A stretch of 64,000 nt of DNA, from assembly GCA_002708925.1 (NCBI GenBank), contig PAPN01000014.1, positions 182,023 to 246,022 on the forward strand, in the 5' to 3' direction. Origin of the DNA: Paracoccaceae bacterium (GTDB taxonomy: Bacteria; Pseudomonadota; Alphaproteobacteria; Rhodobacterales; Rhodobacteraceae). Below are positions 58,660 through 64,000 of this stretch, piece after piece; position 1 is the stretch's first letter; every line of letters begins with the position of its first letter. Under the pieces are notes generated by a model that ran no database searches, was not told the DNA's origin, and worked only from the letters and a program-made list of their open reading frames with translations. A program made the translations under genes and the position numbers.

Positions 58660-60171
58660 GCTGACCACTCCGCCACCCACAACCGCGCCGAACAATGCCC
58701 AAATGGCCGCCGTTTTGCGCGACGGGGGCGTTTGGGGTTCGGCTGCTGTTGTTTGTCGGATCAGCATTGCCTCGACCAGACCGGGCAGGCGGGGACCGAA
58801 CCGGGTCAGGACTCGGGCCGTTTTTGCCAGATCTCGGGCCACGGCGCGCGGGCCGATGGATTGCGTGATGTAGGATTGCACCACCGGCTTGGCGACTTCC
58901 CAGATGTTGACCTGCGGATGCAAGGAGCGCGCGACGCCCTCGACCACAACCATGGTGCGCTGCAACAGGATCAGCTCGGTACGGGTTTCCATGCCGAAAC
59001 GCTCGGTCACCTCGAACAGGTAGTTCAGCAGCCGCCCCATCGAGATATGCGTGGCATCCATGCCGAAAATCGGCTCGCCCACAGCGCGCAGGGCACGGGC
59101 GAATTCGTCCACATCCTGATCGGCGGGCACGTAGCCGGCCTCGAAATGGACTTCGGCGACGCGTTGATAATCGCGCTGGATAAAGCCGAACAGGATTTCA
59201 GCGTAAACCCGGCGCGTGTATTCGTCGATATGGCCCATGATCCCGAAATCATAGGCGATGATGTCGCCGTTTGCGGCGACCTTCAGGTTGCCCTGATGCA
59301 TGTCCGCGTGGAAAAAACCGTCGCGCAGCGCGTGGTTCAGGAACAGGCCCAGAACGCGTTCGCCCAGGGCGCGGCGGTCATGGCCTGCGGCGTCGATGGC
59401 ATCGTTATCGCCCAGCGGGACGCCCTCGGCCCAGGTCATGGTCATCACGCTGCGGCCGGACAGATCCCATTTGATCTGCGGCAGCTGAAACCCTGCGTCA
59501 TCCACGGTATTGGCCTGGAATTCCGAGGCCGAGGCGCTCTCCAGACGCAGGTCCAGCTCGCCCTGAACGACGCCCTCGAAATGCGAGATCACGTCCCGCG
59601 GGCGCAACCGGCGCGAGGCGGGCGACAGAAACTCGATGACGTCGGCGGCAAAATAGAATGCGTCGATGTCGCGTTGAAAGGCACGTTCGATGCCGGGGCG
59701 CAGCACCTTGACGGCGACCTCTTCGCCGCTGTCTGTCAGCCGCGCTTTGTGTACCTGTGCAATCGAGGCGGCAGCGACAGGTTCGGAAAATTCGCTGAAA
59801 ATCTGATCGACCGGGCGGTCCAGCTCGTTGGTGACGGCCTGTTTTGCGGCTTCGATGGAAAAGGGGGGCAATTTGTCCTGCAACACGCGCAGTTGCAGCG
59901 CCATATCGGCGCCCACCACGTCCGGGCGGGTCGAAAGCACCTGCCCGAATTTGATATAGGCCGGGCCCAACGCGGTCAGCGCGCGGGTGGCGGGGGGCAT
60001 GTTCGGATCGCCCTTATAGCCCAGCCAGGCAAAGGGCCAGGCCAGGGTGCGCGCCAGAATGCGGACGGGGCGCGGGGCGTCCATTGCGTCCAGAATCACG
60101 CCCATGGCGCCGGTGCGCTCCATCGTGGCACCCGTGCGGATCAGCCGCCAAATGTTATGAGGTCCGCGCAT
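58639..60171 (-). CDS. ubiB: Ubiquinone biosynthesis accessory ATPase UbiB
   Basis: A 510-residue ABC1/ADCK-family protein required for ubiquinone biosynthesis. It has the KxGQ motif (Lys74-Phe-Gly-Gln77 in YIKFGQVLSTRPD), the VAVKVLRPGIE lysine segment, and FFHADMHQGNLKV followed by IIAYDFGIMGHID, which bind nucleotide and metal. One C-terminal membrane helix (AAIWALFGAVVGGGVVSLI) anchors it. It starts 2 bases after the ubiE stop, the usual pairing. Confidence 0.96.
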   Translation of the reverse strand: MRGPHNIWRLIRTGATMERTGAMGVILDAMDAPRPVRILARTLAWPFAWLGYKGDPNMPPATRALTALGPAYIKFGQVLSTRPDVVGADMALQLRVLQDKLPPFSIEAAKQAVTNELDRPVDQIFSEFSEPVAAASIAQVHKARLTDSGEEVAVKVLRPGIERAFQRDIDAFYFAADVIEFLSPASRRLRPRDVISHFEGVVQGELDLRLESASASEFQANTVDDAGFQLPQIKWDLSGRSVMTMTWAEGVPLGDNDAIDAAGHDRRALGERVLGLFLNHALRDGFFHADMHQGNLKVAANGDIIAYDFGIMGHIDEYTRRVYAEILFGFIQRDYQRVAEVHFEAGYVPADQDVDEFARALRAVGEPIFGMDATHISMGRLLNYLFEVTERFGMETRTELILLQRTMVVVEGVARSLHPQVNIWEVAKPVVQSYITQSIGPRAVARDLAKTARVLTRFGPRLPGLVEAMLIRQTTAAEPQTPPSRKTAAIWALFGAVVGGGVVSLIQALL

Positions 60172-60173
60172 CG

Positions 60174-60926
60174 TCAGACCTTCCAGCCTGAGTGCAGACA
60201 GGCGATGCCCATCGTCAGGTTCCGGTATTTCGCGTTCTCGAATCCGGCCTGTTTGACCATCCCCAGGAATGTGTCCTGATCGGGGAATTTGCGGATGGAT
60301 TCCACCAGATACTGGTACGAGTCCCGGTCATTCGCGATCACCTGGCCCATTTTCGGGATGATATTGAACGAATACAGATCATAGACTTTCTGCATCAGAT
60401 CATTGGGGATCTGGCTGAATTCCAGCACCATCAGACGGCCTCCGGGGCGGAGCACGCGGTAGGCCTCGTTCAGGGCCTCTTGCGGGCGGGTGACGTTCCG
60501 AATGCCAAAGCTGATCGTGTAAACGTCAAAGCTGTTATCGGCAAAGGGCAGCGCCATCGCGTCGCCAACCACCCAGTCCAGACTGTCGGCCATCTGGTCG
60601 GCCTCGGCGCGTTGACGGCCAGCGATCAGCATCGGTTCGGTCAGGTCGCATACGGTGGCATGGGCCCGGCCCGCGCGCCTCAGATACCGGAACGAGATGT
60701 CCCCCGTGCCCCCGGCCACATCCAGCAGGCGCGTATTCGGACGCGGCGCCAGCCAATCCATCATCGCGTCTTTCCACACACGGTGGATGCCCATGCTCAT
60801 GGCATCGTTCATCACATCGTATTTCGACGCAACCGAGCCAAACACCCCCTGCACGCGCCCGGCCTTTTCGTGCTCGGGAACCTCGGTAAAGCCGAAATGA
60901 GTGGTTTTCTGATTTGTCTGGGTCAT
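60174..60926 (-). CDS. ubiE: Ubiquinone/menaquinone C-methyltransferase UbiE
   Basis: A 250-residue SAM-dependent methyltransferase. The N-terminal [20 protein letters not shown] and [19 protein letters not shown] are UbiE signatures. The SAM-binding loop is [14 protein letters not shown] near residue 67, and the C-terminal [20 protein letters not shown] is also conserved. It methylates a ubiquinone precursor at the ring carbon. It is the first gene of the ubiE-ubiB unit and divergent from mutM across 87 bases. Confidence 0.97.
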   Translation of the reverse strand: MTQTNQKTTHFGFTEVPEHEKAGRVQGVFGSVASKYDVMNDAMSMGIHRVWKDAMMDWLAPRPNTRLLDVAGGTGDISFRYLRRAGRAHATVCDLTEPMLIAGRQRAEADQMADSLDWVVGDAMALPFADNSFDVYTISFGIRNVTRPQEALNEAYRVLRPGGRLMVLEFSQIPNDLMQKVYDLYSFNIIPKMGQVIANDRDSYQYLVESIRKFPDQDTFLGMVKQAGFENAKYRNLTMGIACLHSGWKV

Positions 60927-61013
60927 GGGCTCTTGCCAGTGCGTTGTTCTGCCCCTTCTTATAGGGCGCTGAGACGGCGCTGCAATGCGCCGAACTGTCT
61001 AATAGGAGCAAAC

Positions 61014-61865
61014 ATGCCTGAATTGCCCGAGGTCGAAACCGTCCGCCGGGGCCTGGCCCCCGCGATGGAGAGCGCGGTGATTACCCGCGCGCAGGTGAAC
61101 CGGCCCGATCTGCGCTGGCCGTTTCCTGACCGGATGGCCGAGCGCCTGACGGGGCAGAAAGTGCTGGGGCTGCGGCGGCGCTCGAAATACATTCTGGCGG
61201 ATTTGGGATCGGGGGAAACGCTGCTGATCCATCTGGGCATGAGCGGCCGGATGACGGTATCGGGGGATCCGCTGGGCCAGTTCGTGCATGGCCATCCGGC
61301 GGCGGAAAAACACGATCACGTGGTGCTGGACATGGACAATGGCGCGCGCATTACGTTCAACGATCCGCGCCGTTTTGGCGCAATGGACCTGCTGGAGACC
61401 GCCACTGCGGATCAGCATAAATTGCTGGCCTCGATCGGGCCGGAACCTCTGGGCAACGATTTTCACGAAGACTATCTGGTGGCTGCCCTCCGGGGGCGCA
61501 TGAGCCCGGTCAAAACCGCCCTTCTGGATCAGAAAATCGTGGCGGGGCTGGGCAATATCTATGTCTGCGAGGCACTGTTTCGCGCTGGAATTCATCCCAA
61601 ACGCAAGGCGGGGCAGATCGCCGCGCCCCGGCTGCGGGCTCTGGTGCCGGTGATCCGCGATGTGCTGTCCGAAGCCATTGACGCCGGCGGATCGAGCCTG
61701 AAGGATTTCCGCCAGGCGGACGGGGAACTGGGCTATTTTCAACACAATTTCCGGGTTTACGGCCAAGAGGCAAACCCTTGCACCACCGCCGGTTGCCGCT
61801 CGGTCATCCATCGGATTGTGCAGTCGGGGCGGTCCACCTTTTACTGCCCGACCTGTCAAAGATAG
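61014..61865 (+). CDS. mutM: Formamidopyrimidine-DNA glycosylase MutM (Fpg)
   Basis: A 283-residue repair enzyme that removes 8-oxoguanine and cuts the strand. It starts [14 protein letters not shown] with the catalytic Pro2 and Glu3; the frame is open far upstream, but this start has TAGGAG and the invariant N-terminus. Lys58 is in [10 protein letters not shown]. The C-terminal zinc finger reads NPCTTAGC ... YCPTCQ, with a C-x4-C first pair rather than C-x2-C, a spacing I believe is usual in alphaproteobacterial Fpg. The enoyl-CoA hydratase gene follows after 64 bases. Confidence 0.97.
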   Translation: MPELPEVETVRRGLAPAMESAVITRAQVNRPDLRWPFPDRMAERLTGQKVLGLRRRSKYILADLGSGETLLIHLGMSGRMTVSGDPLGQFVHGHPAAEKHDHVVLDMDNGARITFNDPRRFGAMDLLETATADQHKLLASIGPEPLGNDFHEDYLVAALRGRMSPVKTALLDQKIVAGLGNIYVCEALFRAGIHPKRKAGQIAAPRLRALVPVIRDVLSEAIDAGGSSLKDFRQADGELGYFQHNFRVYGQEANPCTTAGCRSVIHRIVQSGRSTFYCPTCQR

Positions 61866-61929
61866 CTTGATCCGCGCGGCAGGACGGGCCATCAATCAGC
61901 CTGACCGGAAACAAGGAAAGCATGGATTC

Positions 61930-62706
61930 ATGGCATACGAGACGCTCATCGTAGAAATTGAAGATCACATTGCACTGGTGAAACTGAATCGCCCCGACGC
62001 ATTGAACGCTCTGAATGCGCAGCTGCTGACGGAATTGGCCGACGCGATGAGCGCGGCTCAGAAGAATGACAAGGTGCGCTGCATCGTGCTGACCGGATCC
62101 GAGAAGGCCTTTGCCGCCGGCGCCGACATTAAGATGATGAGCGAGAAAAGCTATACCGACGTGTTCTCCGAAGACCTGTTCGGTGGCGAAACCGCTGAAA
62201 TTGGCCGTGTGCGCAAACCTATCATCGCGGCTGTTTCGGGCTACGCGCTGGGTGGTGGCTGCGAATTGGCCATGCTGTGCGATTTCATCATCGCTTCGGA
62301 CACTGCCAAATTCGGCCAGCCCGAGGTCAACCTGGGCGTGATGGCCGGAATCGGCGGCACGCAGCGCCTGACTCAGGCTATCGGTAAGGCCAAGGCGATG
62401 GATATGAACCTGACGGGCCGTTTCATGGACGCAGAAGAGGCCGAACGCGCCGGGTTGGTCAGCCGCATCGTGCCGGTCAAGAAGCTGCAAGAGGAGGCCC
62501 TGGCCGCCGCCGCCAAGATCGCGGAAAAGTCGATGATCTCGGTCTGCGCGATCAAGGAGGCGGTGAACCGTTCGTTCGAGGTGCCGCTGGCAGAGGGGCT
62601 GTTGTTTGAACGCCGCCTGTTCCATTCGATGTTCGCCACCGAAGACCAAAAAGAAGGCATGGCCGCCTTTGTCGAGAAACGTACCCCGCAGTTCCGCGAC
62701 CGCTAA
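61930..62706 (+). CDS. Enoyl-CoA hydratase
   Basis: A 258-residue crotonase-family enzyme read from the ATG at 61930 (MAYETLIVEIEDH); the earlier open frame lies within mutM. The oxyanion hole is made by FAAGADIKMM and the ALGGGC segment. Both catalytic glutamates are present (Glu112 in GGGCELAM and Glu132 in FGQPEVNLG), 20 apart as in mitochondrial enoyl-CoA hydratase. It should hydrate trans-2-enoyl-CoA in fatty-acid breakdown. A terminator-like hairpin follows. Confidence 0.95.
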   Translation: MAYETLIVEIEDHIALVKLNRPDALNALNAQLLTELADAMSAAQKNDKVRCIVLTGSEKAFAAGADIKMMSEKSYTDVFSEDLFGGETAEIGRVRKPIIAAVSGYALGGGCELAMLCDFIIASDTAKFGQPEVNLGVMAGIGGTQRLTQAIGKAKAMDMNLTGRFMDAEEAERAGLVSRIVPVKKLQEEALAAAAKIAEKSMISVCAIKEAVNRSFEVPLAEGLLFERRLFHSMFATEDQKEGMAAFVEKRTPQFRDR

Positions 62707-62722
62707 GGCCGCTGACACAGGG

Positions 62723-62757
62723 CCCTATTTCGGTGCGCCGGAATAGGGTTGCGTTTT
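62723..62757 (+). terminator. Terminator-like hairpin after the enoyl-CoA hydratase gene
   Basis: CCCTATT (62723-62729) pairs with AATAGGG (62742-62748), and the inner CGG/CCG extends it to about 11 bp with a TGCG loop. TTGCGTTTT follows. The T-run is interrupted, so termination may be partial. The proposed rpsT -35 element overlaps its 3' edge. Confidence 0.5.
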
Positions 62758-62777
62758 CCGCATACAGGCTCTATACG
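62749..62777 (+). promoter_or_regulatory. Candidate rpsT promoter
   Basis: TTGCGT (62749-62754), a 17-base spacer and TATACG (62772-62777) fit a sigma-70-type promoter with ideal spacing. It lies about 115 bases before the rpsT start and directly after the preceding hairpin. Confidence 0.45.
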
Positions 62778-62891
62778 CCCCCAATACATGCGCGTGAGGC
62801 CCGCTCTGGCTAGAATCATTCCCGACATGAACGCTGTCAGCTGGGGCCCCGTGCAATCGAAATGTTAACCCCAGTAAAGGGATGATTTGAA

Positions 62892-63155
62892 ATGGCAAAC
62901 TCGCCTCAGGCAAAAAAACGCGCCCGTCAGAACGAGCGTCGTGCCGACGTAAACAAAGCCCGCCGCTCGCGTATCCGCACTTACCTGCGTAAGGTCGAAG
63001 AAGCCATCGCATCGGGCGATCAGGCTGCCGCCAAAGCCGCCCTGCAAGAAGCTCAGCCCGAGCTGATGCGCGGCGTCACCAAAGGCATCTTCCACAAGAA
63101 CACCGCTGCCCGCAAAATGTCCCGCCTGTCGGCGCGCGTTAAATCGATGGCATAA
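62892..63155 (+). CDS. rpsT: 30S ribosomal protein S20
   Basis: An 87-residue, strongly basic protein with the S20 opening [20 protein letters not shown] and the C-terminal [19 protein letters not shown]. It binds 16S rRNA early in small-subunit assembly. AAGGGATG precedes the ATG. A strong terminator follows, and dnaA lies 546 bases downstream. Confidence 0.98.
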   Translation: MANSPQAKKRARQNERRADVNKARRSRIRTYLRKVEEAIASGDQAAAKAALQEAQPELMRGVTKGIFHKNTAARKMSRLSARVKSMA

Positions 63156-63174
63156 GCCGCCGATTAAGGCACTG

Positions 63175-63352
63175 GAATCACAAGATTAAAAAGGCGCCCT
63201 GATTTGGGGCGCCTTTTTCATTTTTCCCAAATTGTGACATCTTGGCCGCATCTTTAGCGATCCCAAGAGATTCTTTTTCGGATTCTCCGAGTCAAGCCCA
63301 GAAGATCAGTTGCCCCCTCCGCAGGCGACTTGCTAGCTTCTCCTTGCGATTC
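63175..63352. promoter_or_regulatory. Cluster of five GANTC (CcrM) sites upstream of dnaA
   Basis: GANTC occurs at 63175-63179, 63269-63273, 63281-63285, 63289-63293 and 63348-63352. I see none in the rest of the gap to dnaA. CcrM methylates GANTC in alphaproteobacteria, and methylation state affects dnaA transcription in Caulobacter. Confidence 0.5.
63188..63218 (+). terminator. Rho-independent terminator of rpsT
   Basis: AAAAAGGCGCCC (63188-63199) pairs exactly with GGGCGCCTTTTT (63207-63218) around a 7-base loop, giving a GC-rich stem with a T-run on the plus strand. It lies 32 bases after the rpsT stop. The A-run on the other side could also stop minus-strand transcription. Confidence 0.92.
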
Positions 63353-63701
63353 ACATCGCCTTGGGGGGACAGGTTGACCACGCGCTATTCGCTACGCGGC
63401 GCACGGTCTGAAGAAGCTGCCAAACCGCACCCGATCTGCCGGGTGTGGACATGATTAGCTTTGAATGTGGGTACAACCACGACTTGTCCAGCAAGACGCG
63501 CCGTATGCGCCCAAATTGGCTCTGGTTTCGGGACGACCAGGGCACGGGCCTGCGGGGCAACTGGACCGATCGGGATGACAAGGCCCGCTGCATTCGTGTC
63601 AGCGGGAGCCGGACCCTTTTGGCCATTGTTGAGGTATCGAGTGTGAGGCGGCGCCAACTGTAATGCCGCATGTTGGGGAAACAGGCTGGACGGAACAAAT
63701 A
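63219..63701. other. Gap between the rpsT terminator and dnaA
   Basis: 483 bases without a credible gene. Frames on both strands (for example 63445-63663 plus) lack ribosome-binding sites and family features. I find no good DnaA box (only TGTGGACAT at 63443, two mismatches) and no AT-rich unwinding tract, so I do not call an origin. It should hold the dnaA promoter and leader and contains most of the GANTC cluster. Confidence 0.5.
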
Positions 63702-64000
63702 ATGACGCAAGATCAATGGGGCCAACTAAAACAATCGCTTATTGGCACGGTGGGGCAGCACAACTTTAAGAACTGGATCGAACCGCTCGAAATCGAAGAA
63801 ATCGCCGAGGGCGTGGCCACTTTTGCGGTGCCGACGACGTTTCTGGGGAATTACGTTTCGCGCAATTTCGGGGATCTGATTTTGCATCAGCTGACCCAAG
63901 CCGGCGAGGCGGTCCGCCGCCTGAATTTCCGTGTGAGCACCGAGACCCTGCCCCGGCCCGCTGCTCAGGCCGCGCCGCAGAACAGCCCGCAGGCCCCTGC
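63702..64000 (+). CDS. dnaA: Chromosomal replication initiator DnaA, N-terminus (cut by window edge)
   Basis: The first 99 codons are visible. MTQDQWGQLKQSLIGTVGQH, FKNWIEPLEIEEIAEG and VPTTFLGNYVSRNFGDLILH are DnaA domain I, which self-associates and contacts helicase-loading partners. The proline/alanine-rich linker begins near residue 82. The AAA+ and DNA-binding domains lie beyond the window. The ATG at 63702 has only a weak ribosome-binding site (GGACGGA about 10 bases upstream). Confidence 0.95.
   Translation, partial: MTQDQWGQLKQSLIGTVGQHNFKNWIEPLEIEEIAEGVATFAVPTTFLGNYVSRNFGDLILHQLTQAGEAVRRLNFRVSTETLPRPAAQAAPQNSPQAP

Noticed and set aside
63219-63701. Chromosomal replication origin next to dnaA
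   Set aside because: No good DnaA boxes or AT-rich unwinding region could be found in the gap; the only box-like sequence has two mismatches.
63351-63725. Small genes on either strand between rpsT and dnaA
   Set aside because: No ribosome-binding sites or family features; one frame runs into dnaA on the opposite strand.
1-64000. tRNA or rRNA genes, CRISPR arrays, insertion sequences, prophage
   Set aside because: Read-through by eye showed no T-loop motifs in clover-leaf context, no regularly spaced repeats and no transposase or phage proteins.

Overview
The window looks like chromosomal DNA of a marine Rhodobacteraceae (Roseobacter-group) alphaproteobacterium. The right end runs ubiB-ubiE / mutM - enoyl-CoA hydratase - rpsT - dnaA, a layout I associate with this family. 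The flagellar genes include flbT, flaF and a DUF1217 protein, which are alphaproteobacterial, and the DNA is GC-rich throughout. No tRNA, rRNA, insertion sequence or CRISPR array was seen.

Layout. (1) 1-7.6 kb, minus strand: a secondary-metabolite operon with a six-domain type I polyketide synthase, a coupled family-2 glycosyltransferase, and the start of a formyltransferase-like protein (probably an NRPS) cut by the window edge. (2) 7.7-28.1 kb: a first exopolysaccharide (EPS) locus on both strands. It has a flippase, five glycosyltransferases, a polymerase/ligase-like membrane protein, two phosphoglycosyl transferases, a BY-kinase co-polymerase, a Wza-type export lipoprotein, YjbF and YjbH, and a large secreted SGNH + glycosidase-like + RTX protein. 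A MarR regulator and a thioesterase are embedded in it. (3) 28.2-38.9 kb, minus strand: a second polysaccharide operon, tightly packed with ATGA overlaps. It has an epimerase, a TviB-type dehydrogenase, a flippase, two glycosyltransferases, an ATP-grasp enzyme, a deacetylase, an EpsG-type polymerase, a YdcF protein and a calcineurin-like phosphatase. (4) 39.1-40.0 kb: two small secreted proteins. (5) 40.5-57.8 kb: a flagellar cluster of about 23 genes in several divergent units. (6) 57.8-64 kb: a housekeeping block ending in the first 99 codons of dnaA.

How it works together. The first EPS locus holds a nearly complete Wzx/Wzy route: lipid-linked priming, chain growth, flipping, polymerisation, length control and outer-membrane export. 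The second operon has its own flippase and polymerase plus amino-uronic-acid synthesis and possible tailoring (deacetylation, ATP-dependent ligation). It has no priming enzyme, co-polymerase or export lipoprotein of its own and could borrow those of the first locus. The flagellar cluster supplies the rod, L-ring, export ATPase, most of the export gate, flagellin and its regulators. Hook, hook-associated, MS-ring, C-ring, P-ring, FliP and motor genes are not here and must lie elsewhere.

The most interesting non-coding signals are an 11-bp motif (TGGCC-N-R-A-N-TG) repeated in three intergenic regions of the PKS/EPS area, a 38-codon leader ORF coupled to a phosphoglycosyl transferase, and a cluster of five GANTC sites upstream of dnaA.
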